DNA of 64,000 nt from Adiantum capillus-veneris (GCA_014529385.2 CM043971.1:24652769-24716768), one strand, 5' to 3'. Positions 34,237 to 47,145 are shown, numbered from the stretch's first letter. Notes: generated from the sequence alone by a model not told the origin. Translations and numbers: made by a program.

Positions 34237-34993
34237 ATAAATGAAACTTGAAAAGTGCTAGGGGCACAAGAAACATCGCTTGTGCACCGCCCCTCAAGAG
34301 AGAGTAGATAGAGTAGAAGCATGCAAAGGCAATGTCCATCCAAAAAATGCTAAATTGGACAGCCAAATGGACCAATGGGAGGGCAGTTTCCACAAGTGGA
34401 GAGAACACCTCTATAAAAGTCATTTTTGTGCCATTTTCAATGCTTTTTGGAAAGGGTTTTTGGGGAACTGTTTGCAGAGAGCCACAATGGGTGAGTGTGG
34501 TTTTTGTGGGGTTTCTTTGTGTAGAGATGTGTGCCTGCAGAGCTCAAGGTGTGTGTCTCTTGCCTGGCAACCAAGTGGGTGCACCGTTTGTTATATATGG
34601 TGTTTTTTGTAGTTTGATCAGACTTTCATAGCCATTTCTCAAGTAATATTTTTCCCTTGTTCTATTCTCCACTTCTTGTGCTTTGGTGTGTTGTGCTGAT
34701 GTTTGAGCTGGTGTGCTCTCGGGCCCTTTTTGTGTGCAGAATGGAAGTGACTGGTTTTGTATCCAACAACAATGCGTGTTTGAAATGAACCATGAAAGGT
34801 GTGGGTAGCTGATCTCGGGGAGTTTGAGTGTGTAGTGTGCAACCGTGTGGTAAGCATGTCGGTGTGTTGGTGTGTGCAAATGTGGTTTGCCTGTGGAATT
34901 GTGAGTTTTCAAGGTGGTTTTTGAGAGGATAGTGGTGCTATGAATACCCTAGGCTATAGAGGCATTTTTGTGTGTGCTCCATTTTACTCTCCA
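33908..34993 (+). repeat. 5' LTR of an older RT-less element
   Basis: Matches 38315-39329 along its length: GGTGGGAAATCCAAGG, CAAAGTGTGCAA(T/G)GAGAGGG, AAAAGTGCTAGGGGCACAAG, AGAGAGTAGATAGAGTAGAA and CACCTCTATAAAAGTCATTT all recur. The last contains a TATA box (CTATAAAA, about 34412-34419), likely the promoter. This copy has a (GA)n insertion at 34165-34234 where the other has GAGAGATAGAGATA. The ends are approximate; TCTCCA at 34988-34993 is taken as the 3' end. Confidence 0.75.
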
Positions 34994-37900
34994 TCTTCTA
35001 GTGCCCCATGGAGGAGCGCACTCATTGCTCCTTGGTAGAAGCAAAAAATAGTGTTTCAAGCCGATAGACGGTTGGCAAATAATGTGAAAGAAGGTGCGGT
35101 GATTGATTAATTGCAAATTGATTGTGATGGTGTAACCAAGAATTGGCTCCGTTTTCACAAGGATTGAAGATCCGGAGGATTGCGCGTCAGAGTTCGAGCT
35201 TTGGATGTTATCAATGCATAGATTGATAGGCGTGAAAAAGCTACAGATGGTACCGCTCTTGATGCGTAGACATGCAAAGATATGGTTCAACGGTCTAAGT
35301 GATGGTGATCAAAGCTCTTGACAGGAATTGCAGGCTCACTTTTTGAAGTGGTTTCGACAGATGATGTCTCTTGAGGAAGCAGGTGAAAAATTGAAAACGT
35401 TGCAGCAAGATGTGAGTAAAGATTTTTCTATTTTTGTTGAGCAATTTGAAGTTTGCTGGCGACAAATGGAAGTGTGTCTCCAAAAGTGGCTACGGGATTC
35501 TGTGGTCATCACTGCTTCAAGGTGTCAAAGTTTCTAGATTGCTTGCATCCAAAGATTTGAGAAAAGGTCGAGTTTTGGTATCGATAACTACGAATACATG
35601 GTCTATTTGGCCAAGGTAAAGAGTAGAAAAGTGAAGTGCAGATTGGAGTTAGTCTTGTTGAAGATTGATGATTATACCCGGACTATGATGGCAATGTGTG
35701 CTATGCATCAATCAGAGACGATTCTAATTGTTCAACCTAATGTGGTAAGACATATGATTGATTTTTCTCCTTTGAAGTTTTCATTTTATGATGTTTCTAT
35801 GTTGATGAACAATGAGCTTGTCAAAGAGGATAAACATTCCATTGAAGAGGGCCTGCGTGGGAGGGAAATAGTAGGCGGCGAGTTCCAAGAGCAACCTGAA
35901 GAGGTAAAACTGGTTCTTTTGAAGCCAATGCATGAAGAAATGGTAGAGTGTAGCCAAGATGCACCACAAGAGTTGAAGGTAGACGAAGAAAGTGTGCAAA
36001 GCCAATGCAGTGGTCAAATTTTTGTGGAGAAACATGTGGATGAGGATGCTGATACATAGTTGGCTTATAGTTATGTCGATGATGATGCGAGCTGGAGTTT
36101 TTGGGAGACATGCAAATCGAAAAGTCTAGAGAGAATTCACATCCTATGGTGGGGAAACCGATTTTGATGAGGCTAAAATAAAGATCCCTGATTGTGTGGT
36201 TGAAGACATGTTGATCAACAATGTAAATGAAGAGCAGGATCAAGTTTTGGTGCCCGTGCAAGAGGATGTTCAGGTTAAGGTATTATGCAGAACCATGTTG
36301 ATGGCTATGCTCACGAAGTTAGCATTGGAGTAGGCAATGGTAGTGCAACAGGTAGGAAGCTTGGCCAAGAAAGAGAGAGCTATTGCGGTTATGGAAGAAG
36401 GACATTTTGAAGAAGATGGCTTACAAGAGGAATCGGTGGAGCCATATGGCTCTATTTGCTTGGAGGGGGAAGTGGTTAATTTGAAGCTGCTACACGTGTA
36501 GAGAGCAATGAGAAGCTAATGCATGAAGAAGAGCCATTTATTGAAAAGAAGGTGCTACCGATTGTGCAAAGCAAAGAGGAAGAGGCTATGTCTATGGCAA
36601 AGCTATTAAAATAGGTATGTGATTTGTTGTTGTTGAATATGCTTATGGATGTGGCTATGCAGTGGGCCATTCACCAAGTACATAAGCTCTTGGAGGAGAT
36701 GTATATGTTCTATGGATGGGAAGGTATGTCAGGTATGGATGGGATATCTATTGAGCAAGGTGGTGAGAATGATGATGCTCCATTTGAAGTGGATTTGATG
36801 CTTATGGATGCATGGAGTGGTGAGGAAATTTCATGTGAATTTTATATGTACCATTGGTTAGGTTCATGGGTACAATTCTACTTGCAATTGCTATAGATGG
36901 ATGACTACGGTCTAGGTTATGTCTTTGATCGAGGTGGAAGTTAGGCTCAACAGGGGGTGGGACAACCCACTTGATGATTGGCTATAGGAAGAAAATTACT
37001 ACTGTGTTTATATATGTGGTTTTTGGTTTGCTCACATTGTTCTTTAGTTTTTCATCTTTTAGATGAATAAAGAAGTTTGTGGTTGAACGGTTGAACATAA
37101 ATGTTCAACATAAATGTTCAGCAAGAGAGTTGGGCAATGATGGTGCATCCAAAGTGTGCCGACCATAGCAGAGGGCACAAGCATGGATATGTATGTCTAC
37201 AATGCAAGTTGGAGTGCTAAAACAGGTACAAAAGGCCTAGGCAGGTAGGTGAGAGTCAAAGTGTATGGTTATTATGGGTTTTTAGGCCAAGGAGGGTCCA
37301 AAACAGGCCAATTGCGATGGAAGATCCAAGTGTTCAGAGTGCAAGAATGATGCCTGGGAATGTGGCGTTGGAGATGTGCTACGGCCTTATCCAGATGACT
37401 CCTCTAATGGAGCTACGGTGTGAATGATATGGCTATTCAAAGAAGTTGGAGTGGTTTGCAGATATAGGTGGCCAATGCTAGTATGGTTGGAGACACGTGA
37501 CGTACCTGAGCTGTGACGCATGCGAGTCCTTTCAGATTGTCAATCAAAGCTCGGATGAGAAAGTTATGGTTAGTTGAAAAATTGATGGGGGCTAGTTATG
37601 TGCCCACTTGACTGCATCGATAGACGTGCCATATGGTGTTTTTTGGGCCTCGCTAGAGTTTGAGAAGGTATAATGCATCATGTGGAGTTGATAGGGTTTG
37701 ATGGTTCGTCAATCGAATCCCCTATGGGCAAGATATTGATGGATGAAGTTTGGGGCAACAAATGGAGGAGCGGTGCCATATAGATTTTCATGATTTTTGC
37801 AGCCTTGATTGGCCGTCTTGAAGAAGTCAGAAGGATGTGGGGTTTCTATGGCTCAAAGTTAGTCGAGAAGTCAACAAAGTTGAGTTTTGGTGGGAGGTTG

Positions 37901-38314
37901 CAGTCGACCATTGTATGTGGGAGCAGTAAATGGCAAAAGTTTGAACGTGTGGGAAAAAATTGGTTTTTTAAAAGATTTTTTTGGGTGATATTGAGTCACT
38001 CCAAGGGTGAGGCCCCCATAGCATGTCACGTGGCACAAAGAAATCCCATATACGTGGAGAGGTTGGCAGACTACGGGGTATATATAGTGCTTTGAACCTA
38101 CCATACTAGCATCCATTGAGGAGCGAGTGCTCCTTGAGGTGGCTATGTAGTCTCGCTACTCCTAGCATTGCATGCGCGGCATTCGACGACACTGGGCAGT
38201 CTATCGACAGTCTTGGCCAATGGCCAGCCATCGTCAATAGTGGTTGGGCGGTGGAGCACTTGGTGGTGGGTGGTAGATCCATCAGTGTTGTTGACGTGCC
38301 ACTGTAGGAGCTCG
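34994..38314 (+). mobile_element. Interior of the older LTR element, no RT or integrase seen
   Basis: A candidate PBS (TAGTGCCCCATGGAGGAG, 34999-35016) follows the LTR after 5 bases. The plus-strand frames 35328-36060 and 36624-36896 look like remains of one acidic protein: EEVKLVLLKPMHEEMVECSQ and VEKHVDEDADT, then DAWSGEEISCEFYMYHWLGS near 36800. They are split by stops and frameshifts, several of them TAG. No retropepsin, YxDD or DDE motif is visible in any frame. The layout is the same as the element at 11.0-14.8 kb. Confidence 0.5.
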
Positions 38315-39329
38315 ATTTCATGCGGCCTTCAAGATCCATTTTTTTGAGGTAAAGGGTAGAGGGATATGACCCCCCCCACTAGCTGAAACGGGGGGAGTCA
38401 TGTGTGTGTGTGAGAGGTGGGAAATCCAAGGTAGTCAAGGAGAGCTTAAGAGAGGCAATTTCAAGGGCCGGTCAAAGCCAAGTCAAACAAGAAAGAGCTC
38501 CAAAGTGTGCAAGGAGAGGGGGAAATCCCAAGGTCCCCAAGGTGGTAAAGTGGAGAGATAGAGATAAAAAATAAAAATTGAAAATTGAAAAGTGCTAGGG
38601 GCACAAGCAATGTTGCTACTGCACCCCCCTTCAAGAGAGAGTAGATAGAGTAGAAGCATGCAAAGGCGGTGTCCATCCAAAAAATGCTAAATTGGATTGC
38701 CAAATGGGCCAATGGGAGGGCAATTTCTACAAGTGGAGAGGACACCTCTATAAAAGTCATTTTTGTGCCATTTTTAATGCTTTTTGGCTAGGGTTTTTTG
38801 GGGAACCGTCTATAGAGAGCCAAAGTGGGTGAGTGTTTTTTGTGGGGTTTCTTTGTGTAGAGGTGTGTGCCTGCAGAACCCAAGGTGTGTGTTTCTTGCC
38901 CGAAAACCAAGTGGGTGCGCCGTTTGTTGTGAGTTGTGCATGGTGTTGTTTGGAGTGTGACAGAGTGTCATTTTCCCCCGTCCCCTTCTCTACTTCTTTT
39001 GCTTTGGTGTGCAGTGCCGATGTTTGAGCAGGTGTGATTCCAAGCCCTTTTTGTGTGTGGAATGGAAGTGAGAGAGTGGTTTTGTGTGCGGCAACGGTGT
39101 GTGGTTTGAAATGAGTTATGAAAGGTGTCTGGGTAGCCGATCTTGGTGACTTTGAGTGTGTGGTGTTCAATTGTGTGGTGTTTATCTTGTGGTGAACATG
39201 TCGGTGTTTTGCTTGTGGAATTGTGACTTTTGAAAGTGTTTTATGAGAGAACAAGGCTTCTTTGAATATCTTGGGCTATAGAGATCCATTTTTGTGTGTG
39301 ATGGGTGTGTTCCCCATTTCCCTTCTCCA
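38315..39329 (+). repeat. 3' LTR of the older RT-less element
   Basis: Direct repeat of 33908-34993 with roughly 10-15 percent divergence judged by eye, including the CACCTCTATAAAAGTCATTT promoter block near 38743-38762. No clear polypurine tract precedes it and no target duplication was found. Confidence 0.7.
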
Positions 39330-39486
39330 ACAAGAATTTTCTATCTAGCAGAGTTCTTGGATATTTTGAGCAATTTGTTTAAACTTTAAATAAACTGTTA
39401 CTATTATTTTCACTCATCTTTGACGAGAAGATATCTAATACACATGCTGTTTGAATTTTGTATCATCAGCTACATGTGACGCAAAC

Positions 39487-39487
<1 letters not shown>

Positions 39488-39535
<48 letters not shown>
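39488..39535. repeat. (CT)n microsatellite
   Basis: About 48 bp of CT repeats near the left edge of the Ty3/gypsy remnant. Confidence 0.95.
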
Positions 39536-39538
<3 letters not shown>

Positions 39539-39689
39539 CATTCAAAAAGCTGATAAGTGTTGGAATTTGAGAGCTTGGTGTTGAGGGTGCCTAGCTCCTT
39601 CACAAATAAGTAAGAATAAACATTCTTAAGAAGACTTTGTAGGAAAAAATTTTAAAGATCTAGAAAAGTCTATTGATACCTCTAACCCT

Positions 39690-40328
39690 TTTGAGATGGA
39701 ATTAACCTACAATGGAAAAACATTGGAAATAATGGGCTTAAAAATACCTCCTCAAGATGTTCCTATGAATGAAAATGTGGATAAACTTCAACTAAAAATC
39801 CCGAAAGCAAAACATGTGTTAGTAAACAAGGTGGGTGATTACTATGAAGGGGAAGAAGGGAACACCACCTTACCACTAGAGCACAAGGGAGTGAAAACAA
39901 TAGCCATACTTAATAGAAGGGCTAGAGTAGCCATAGCTACAAAAGAGATCTAGGAGAAATAGGGAAGATCAACTCTCAAGAAGACACAAACGAAATTGCA
40001 ACTTGCATACCAATTTATAGAAAGACCTTTGGGTATACAAGAGCAACTAATAGTATCCTGGCGTGGGATTGAATATAAGCATACTTTTGCCATAGTAGAT
40101 TTTGGCAAAAGCAACAACTTTGACATTATTTTGGGAAAACCATTTATGCATCAACTCAAAATGGTGCAAGATTGGGGCTATGACCACCTCTACTTGAGGC
40201 GTAATGGCATAACAACGAAGGTCAACATCAAGGAACATAGTTATAAAGACGTTAATCAAACCCCAGTGGAAGACTTTGATGTAACTACGATTCTTGACAA
40301 GCAACTACTTGTATGGTTGACAAACTAG
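39690..40328 (+). pseudogene. Ty3/gypsy protease region, active site lost
   Basis: Two frames separated by stops at about 39953-39962. The first ends AILNRRARVAIATKEI; the equivalent position in the minus-strand element at 25.6 kb reads ILDGGIEVSIVTKNL, so the D-G-G triad has become N-R-R here. The second frame carries the protease C-terminal block FDIILGKPFMHQLKMVQDWG. The enzyme is therefore dead twice over: no active site and a broken frame. Confidence 0.7.
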
Positions 40329-40357
40329 ACACATATTTGGATGTGTGGAGTGTTTGA

Positions 40358-41165
40358 ATGTGGAAGTCTAAGAAAGAAAGATTTCATTCTAAGAGCGGTC
40401 AATATCGGATAAGAGCTACATTTGAGAGCCATTTTCTAAGGAATTGTTTGAACACTTTGGGTGAGACATTAAAACAAGACAATCTTTGCAACATAATGAG
40501 GTATATTTTCTTATCAAGTCATTCAATTTGGCTTGACCAATGCACTTTCCACATTCCAAAGTCTAATGACTCATGCGTTCAAAGAATATCTAAGACAATT
40601 ATTAAAAATTTACATGGACAACTTATGCATGCATTCTCTTTTGAGGAAAAAACATGTAGAGTATCCAAAAAATATTTTTGAGAGGTATAGAACTTATCAT
40701 ACTTTCTTGAATCTGGAGAAATGTGTCTTCATGGTAAGGGAAGATTCTAGGGCACATCATGTCCAAAAATGACATTTCCACAGAACTTGAGAAGATAGTC
40801 ATTGTTTCTCTTTCAAGACCCACAAAAGTTTGAGAGGTACAAGCCTTTATGGGACATTGTGCTTACCACACAAGGTGTATCTACATGTACGTAGTCATTG
40901 CAAAAACTCTGTATGATCTCATCACAAAGTTTGAGTGGACTAAAGAGTGTAAAAAAGTATTCCAACAATTGAAGCAAAGATTGATTTTTGCTCTAATTTT
41001 GAAAGCTCTTGATTGGGACAAGATATTTCATGCCGACATTGATGCATTGGTGTACGCAATCGGATGCTTCTTAGAATAGCTTGGAAAGAGAAATATGGAT
41101 TTTCCATTTTTTATTCTAGAAAACAACTTAATAGTGTGGGAAGACAACATGACCACAGAAAGATA
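40358..41165 (+). pseudogene. Ty3/gypsy reverse transcriptase and RNase H, broken
   Basis: RT: TNALSTFQSLMTHAFKEYLR then LLKIYMDNLCMHS, where the catalytic YMDD is YMDN (Asp at 40617, Asn at 40620). Connection and RNase H: MYVVIAKTLYDLITKFEWTK, FQQLKQRLIFALILKALDWD and the FHADIDALVYAIGCFLE block that starts RNase H. Frameshifts separate these, and the N-terminal fingers of RT are largely missing. Confidence 0.75.
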
Positions 41166-41169
41166 ACTA

Positions 41170-42400
41170 TTGGGAATGGTCTATGTAGTCAAAAGGTTTA
41201 GAACACTATTCAAAATAGGAGCTATACGCAAGTGGAGTAAGTACATTGTGGGATACCTGAAAAAGGGATTCTTGCCAAAGAGAATGAGTAGATCCAAATG
41301 GAAATTGATTTATATGGAAGACAAAATCTATGTGATAATTGAAGACCACCTTCACAAGAAGGGAAGTGATAACAACCTACGCATTCATGCTGGTGAAAGT
41401 GAGTACATATCAATTATTGAGCAAGCTCATGCCAAATAGGCAAGTGGGTATTTTTTTGTAAACAAAACTGCAAAAGAAATACTTCTTGTAGGAATTCAAT
41501 GGCCTATAATGTTCATGGATGAAAATCAATATGTGAAACAATGTGACGAATGCCAGCCCACCAAAATACCTATAAAATGCAACGAAATTCCATTACAACC
41601 TATTATAGGAGCAATGGATTTTTCTAAGTGGGAGATAGAATTTGTTGGACCTATTACACCACCTAACTATAGGATGCATGCTCAATTTATCATAGTGTCC
41701 ACATATTATCTAATCAAGTGGGTAGAAGCCAAAGCAATGCAAAGAAATGATGCACAAGAAACAATGCAGTTCTTGTATGAGAACATCTTTACCAAATACG
41801 GGCTACCTATTGAGATAGTGAGCAATAAAGGGACTCACTTTATAAATGAAATGATTGATTCTCTATTGAGAGAATTCACGGTTCTTCATTCAACGTCAAT
41901 GCCATATTACCCTCAAGAAAATGGACAAGCAAAAAGCACAAACAAAGTTTTATGCATAGTGCTCACAAAGATTGTAGATGAATTGAGAGCCGACTAGGAC
42001 CAGAAGTTACATTTGTCTCTTTGGGCATACTGAGTAGTATACAAAACAAAATTTGGGACAACAACCTTCAATTTGGTGTTTGGTATTAATGCCATAATGC
42101 CCACATAATCCTTGGTCACCATACTATGAGTAGCCATCTAAGCACAGAAAAATTTTAAAAAACATTCATGACCAACACGTGATAAACGAGTTTCAAAAGG
42201 GGGACTATGTATTAGTCTATATCTTGAAGCAACACTCCAAGAAATTGAAAGGGAAATTTAATGGACCATTTGTGATCAATGATATATCACCTAGTGGAGT
42301 CGTAAAACTTGTGACATTAGAGGGAGAGGAGATGCTTAACTAGATCAATGGTTGCATATTAAAGAGATATCATCCTCCACTACTTGTTGCCATGCTGGAC
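41170..42400 (+). pseudogene. Ty3/gypsy integrase, catalytic triad damaged
   Basis: The zinc-binding region is represented by CDECQPTKIPIK. In the core, the usual WxIDFVGPI is WEIEFVGPI (Asp to Glu) and the usual VSD is VSNKGTHFINEM (Asp to Asn); the Glu-bearing PYYPQENGQAKSTNK segment has lost Glu as well. A stop falls at 41995, and decayed C-terminal sequence (ILKRYHPPLL near 42357) marks the end of pol. No LTR was identified on either side. Confidence 0.75.
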
Positions 42401-44180
42401 AAAATCCATAAAGCAATGGAACAAAACTTAGATTGCTCAATCCATCCAAGATCATTCTCAGGAGAGGAAGTGAATTTGCAGCTTTTAAAGCACAAAGAAT
42501 GACAAAACATAGCTCCAATTTGACTGGAAACCCCATCTCCTCCTATTAAAGCAATTCGGATAGAGCTAAATTGTCTTGGAGGTATGGATGTACACATCAA
42601 TATCCAATCGGTAGATGGATCAATAGGCAGAGAGCTTGTAGATAATGTGTATGAGTCAATGCCATGAAGTATTCAACATACCTAAAGATGTTAGATGAGC
42701 TTTTGACACCAATGATGATAGACCTTAGAGCAGCCAAAAAAGGCACAATGGTCAGCTTAGGACAAGCTAATGTATCAATCAACATTGGTGGCAATCAAGT
42801 TCCACATAATGGTAGAAACTAATCTTAATGAAGAAATTATCTTGGAAGCCTTGTGGATGCAAATGTATACAGTCATTCCAGACTGGTAAAATGACACAAT
42901 GAAGTTCAATCTTAAGGGCACCTCATATGTCAGTTCCTTGGCACCAATGGATCATATTTGGATAGTACATCTAGTAAAACCATAATCATAGCTTGCACTC
43001 GAGCTTAAATAGTCTACCCAAATCCATGGAAAATAAATCAAGGAATTCTGGATAAAGAAATCAATAATGGTGACCAAACCAAAGTAGATATGGCTACCCA
43101 AGCCACCAACTATCAATCTTCCTTCTAGTTTAATCTAGCCACAATCAAGAAGAATTAGAACAAATCAAAGTTGTTATACTTGGAAGAAGCAATCTACACA
43201 ATGTACCAACTATGTATTAAACCAACCCAAGTATAACTGGATTCCAAAATTCAAATCAGAGAAGTGACCAATCATCAATAAGTTAACTTGGCACAATGGA
43301 GACCCAAGTAACCAAAACGACAATAACCTTCGTAGTCTCCACAACCAAAATACAAGTGGGTAACAATCATCAATAAGTTAACTTGGCACAATGGAGACCC
43401 AAGTAACCAAAACGACAATAACCTTCGTAGTCTCCACAACCAAAATACAAGTGGGTAACAAAAACCAAGCCCGGAAAAATGATCAACCTACCAAAAGTTC
43501 TCACAAAGCCAACCATAAAGGAAAGGGCATGCCATCTACAAAGTCTTTTGTTGGGACAATGCAATTTAGATGGAATCTAGCCAACAAAAACTAATGAGAA
43601 ATCGGGATAGTACCCACATCTTACCAGCATATTTTTACCCAATGCATCTCTTCCATATGAAAAATAGGGCCAGATTCTATAAATTTTCATAGACACGTAG
43701 TTTACACCCATGCACATTGCATAAATCTTTGACTCCATGACAACTTAGAATGGGAAGGAAAGAGTAAGAGTACCTGCGAAGCGCTCATTCCAAGATCTAA
43801 AGCTGCAAGATGTTGAGAAATCATGTATGTGTACAAACTGTGTTTTTCCACTTAAGTTTTTGCTTTTTATAGTTTCTTGGTAGGATTTAACCCTTATCAG
43901 GTACATATATATGAATGTAAAGAAAAATATAACTTCTGGTCCTAGTCTGCTCTCAATTCATCTACAAAGGGCCAAATGTCAAATCTACAAAAGAAGAGCT
44001 TTGAGCGTATCAAATTGAGGACAATTAATGACCAGGCATCCAAATGATGAGTCGTTTGAGCCGCAGGTGGTATGTCATGCAAAATGTGAGCAAACAAGGT
44101 AAGTATATACTCAACACACTCGGTAGGTCAACACATATAGGCAATAATGGGTAGGATAGAACTCATTTTCATTCTGTCAA
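42400..44180. other. Decayed sequence with no recognisable gene
   Basis: Stops occur in all frames. The composition (A-rich sense strand, ACCAA/CAAT phrases) is like the flanking element, so this may be its 3' untranslated part or LTR. It contains the 95-bp duplication at 43270-43459. Confidence 0.4.
43270..43459. repeat. Perfect 95-bp tandem duplication
   Basis: 43270-43364 and 43365-43459 are identical in every base I compared, starting AATCATCAATAAGTTAACTT and ending ACAAGTGGGTAAC. Confidence 0.95.
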
Positions 44181-44181
44181 G

Positions 44182-44292
<111 letters not shown>

Positions 44293-44378
44293 TATCGTCC
44301 TTGGAGGTCAAATATGACCTATGGGACCAAATGAGCATGTCACATGGTGTGAGTGGAGGTCATAAGTAACTCTCGATG

Positions 44379-44981
44379 CTAAAAAATGGTTGAAATGAGC
44401 ATCGCAATAGAGAGTCCACATTGTGGTTGGGAGAGGAGGGTATGTAGGGAGATCTCATGGCTGAATATATGGGGAAAAGAGGACCTAATGTGGTCAAAAG
44501 CTGAGCACTCAAGTAGTGTGTGGTACTCACTCTCTCGCACTTGACGAGGGCATAAGATGCAAAGTCGATGAGACTCCTTGCCAGTGCCCCAATGTCCAGT
44601 CTCCCAGCGTAGAGAATGGGAGCTAAGACAAATGGAGGAAATGGTGTGGATCGCACTCCATGGGATGGGCTTAAGGATGTAAGGATGGGTTTGGTTACCG
44701 CGTTTGGAGAAGAAGAGAGATTTGTAGTTTGGGGCAATGTGTGTGATGTAATGGATGAAGTGAGAACCTCCGGGTTTCACCCAAGCCGTGATACATTGGC
44801 ATTGTAAGAAGGCCTCATTAACTTGGGAGTTGATCGACGCATCCTTGACCAAGTGACATGCATCCCATCTTCCAAACCATTTCTTGATGTCAAGCATCCA
44901 CCCCGAACATAGTATTTTGCTCTTGCATGTCTTTTGGACCTTTTGACTTGCTTCATATGCGATTGTAGGAAGTCGATACAA
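44379..44981 (-). pseudogene. Probable LINE C-terminal zinc-binding segment
   Basis: The 200-codon open frame ends with LRWETGHWGTGKESHRLCIL followed by C...ESEYHTLLECSAFDHIRSSF. This fits the C-x2-C ... H-x4-C pattern typical of the C-terminal region of many non-LTR polyproteins (L-R-x-E-T-G-x-W ... R-x-C-x-x-C ... E-x-H-x-L-L-x-C). No RT catalytic core is present; the upstream side is cut by the (GA)n tract at 44997-45076. The LINE family differs from the copies at 4.2 and 7.1 kb. Confidence 0.5.
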
Positions 44982-44993
44982 AGGGCTACGTTG

Positions 44994-44996
<3 letters not shown>

Positions 44997-45076
<80 letters not shown>
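44997..45076. repeat. (GA)n microsatellite
   Basis: About 80 bp of GA. The following 45080-45940 holds no recognisable gene. Confidence 0.95.
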
Positions 45077-45079
<3 letters not shown>

Positions 45080-45939
45080 TGGTGACCTAGAGCTAGCTCT
45101 CGGTCTTTCACTTGTTTCTACAGACACTCAAAGACCTCTTACTACACCAAATTTCATAGGTAACAACCTTAACCATACACGATCAATTGTGTATATTCCA
45201 CACTGCACAAAAATCATCAAAACAATTGCATGGATAAAATCCAAGATGGAAATTTTGCAAATTTCCAGGGGCCCATTGGGACATCAAGTGAGATCCAAAT
45301 TCAAAAACATTTCACCAGTGAGTTCCCAACAAAGGTCAAAATTTGGCCATTCAAACACACTCTACAAAGGGGGTGGAACATGGATAGCAATCCCCCATCA
45401 CCAAACTCATAGATCTTTTGGTAGAATAATCCCACAAGAGGGCCATTCCACTCCTATTATCATAGATTCAAGATGTTGGCCAACATGGATCATGATCCAT
45501 GGACCCAACATTGTCAGACATAGGTAAAATTGGGCCCACAACTAGACATCACCTTGGGGATATCACCCTGCAAGTCTGAGAGAAAATGGACATAGGATCA
45601 CCCCAAAACCTTAGCACAACAAAAAATTAGTCAACAAATGGTCATCTAACCCAAGAAGTGCAAAAATGATCCAAACCCAAAAATATGATGACCAATAGAT
45701 TGGGTAATATATCAACACCCTTCCTACAAAATTTGGTCACATTTGGTCACAAAACATGGATCACAATCCATGTTCAAAAATTAATCAAGCAATGATTTTA
45801 CAGGTTAATTATGAAAGAACATAGAAGTTTCTCAATATTTTGGTGCACAAAATTGTTCATTTTTTACTTTAAAGTCTAGTTTGCGGCTTTCTTGACCAAT
45901 TTTTGACCAATTACTAGAGCTAAACTATTGATTTTTTAT

Positions 45940-46545
45940 ACCAATATGCCTCAATGTAGAGCTCAGAAGGAGCGGGAAGCTGCTCCCTTTGAATTTGTAG
46001 ATATTTCATCCCATGAGAAAGCTCACATTACGAAGGAAGAATTGGCAAAGATCCCAAACAATGTTTTCATTGTGGGAAGTTCCAGGTAGCGGATCAAACA
46101 AGAGTAAAGACAACCATATTCCCGAGAGAGCTATGGATACTTCACCAGCAAAGGGAAGCTATTGAAGGTTCAAGATGCTTGCAAGTCGATAGCTTTTTAG
46201 ACTACCACCATGGGGAACTGACTTCCAAGGATCCCATGAGCTTATGAGCTCCACATAGTACAATAGGGAGGAAACCTTTACAAACAAGGATGGTGCCATG
46301 ATCAAAGTGCAAATCACAGATGATTTGATCAACTAGGTCCTCAATAACCTAGCAGACAACCGTAACCTACTGCACAAGACCAAAGAAGTTGACAATGACA
46401 AGGCCTTCATCAAGAAGCAAGTCCATAAGTTCACTTACAAATATTTGAATTACTCAAACACGAAGTTTCCACTGCGGTTGATATCTCAACACCTTAAAGT
46501 CTAGAAAGCCACCACTCTACATAGAGCCTAATCTACACATAGCGG
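45940..46545 (+). pseudogene. Decayed gag-like coding relic
   Basis: Plus-strand pieces read as protein between stops: QKEREAAPFEFVDISSHEKA and ITKEELAKIPNNVFIVGSS near 45970-46090, then in another frame DGAMIKVQITDDLIN and LHKTKEVDNDKAFIKKQVHK near 46290-46440. Composition is charged and helical. There is no family motif. Together with 47376-48306 it may be one element's gag, interrupted by the RT scrap and a MITE. Confidence 0.3.
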
Positions 46546-46550
46546 TAATA

Positions 46551-46830
46551 TTTTTTTATGAGTGCACAAATAATTCATCTGTGTAAACTCTTGATAAGTT
46601 TTTTTATGAGTGCACAAATAATTCATCCGTGTAAACTCTTGATAATTGTTTTTATGAGTGCACAAATAATTCATCCGTGTAAACCCTTGATAAGTTGCAT
46701 AGACATTCCTTAAAATCATGACTCCTTAGCCTTTGAAAAATAGATGGAGCATTGGTCGAGCCAAAAGGCATGACCCTATATGCAAATATGTCCCATTATG
46801 TAACCAAAAAAAAATATGTTGAACTTTTGA
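46551..46830 (-). pseudogene. Ty3/gypsy RT scrap with triplicated catalytic motif
   Basis: Minus-strand reading gives AYRVMPFGSTNAPSIFQRL and then LSRVYTDELFVHS, the equivalent of the RT YMDD box with flanks. From 46551 to 46695 this last segment is repeated three times at exactly 48 bp (a starts at 46558, 46606 and 46654), each copy ending in a TAA. It is therefore a minisatellite made from the polymerase catalytic site. Nothing else of the parent element is attached. Confidence 0.8.
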
Positions 46831-46884
46831 ATCAATGACCACGTCCAATGTTCCCCCACTTTAGGTAAATTATTGAAATTCAAA

Positions 46885-47145
46885 CCATACTTGTGGGTTT
46901 ACCTCTTAGACATATAAGTTACCACATGCATTCAAATGAATGGATTTTTAAAATGCCAAAATGTTAAAATTTTAATAGAATTATATAAAGAGAAGAGATT
47001 TTTTTATGATTTTAAAGAAAAAACTGCAAGTTTTTGAAGATAAAGGGGTCATTTTATTACCTCAATCATATAAGTAAAGGGTTTTTTTAAATACCCTTTG
47101 AACGTATGTTATATGAATAGTTTCTTAAAGGTTCACCCCCCCGAG
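46885..47145 (-). mobile_element. MITE-like element, copy D
   Basis: The right end, read on the minus strand, is CTCGGGGGGGTGAACC, then ACGTTCAAAGGGTATTT, close to the 5' end of copy E. The left end has a TAAGTTACCACATGCATTC block resembling the other inverted repeat. The left boundary is approximate and no target duplication was found. Confidence 0.5.

Noticed and set aside
44934-45527. 197-codon plus-strand ORF
   Set aside because: The centre is poly Arg-Glu from (GA)n and the flanks have no family pattern; the minus strand carries the better-supported LINE-like frame.
46551-46695. Three regularly spaced repeats as a possible CRISPR-like array
   Set aside because: There are no unique spacers: the whole 48-bp unit is repeated and encodes an RT motif; the organism is a plant.
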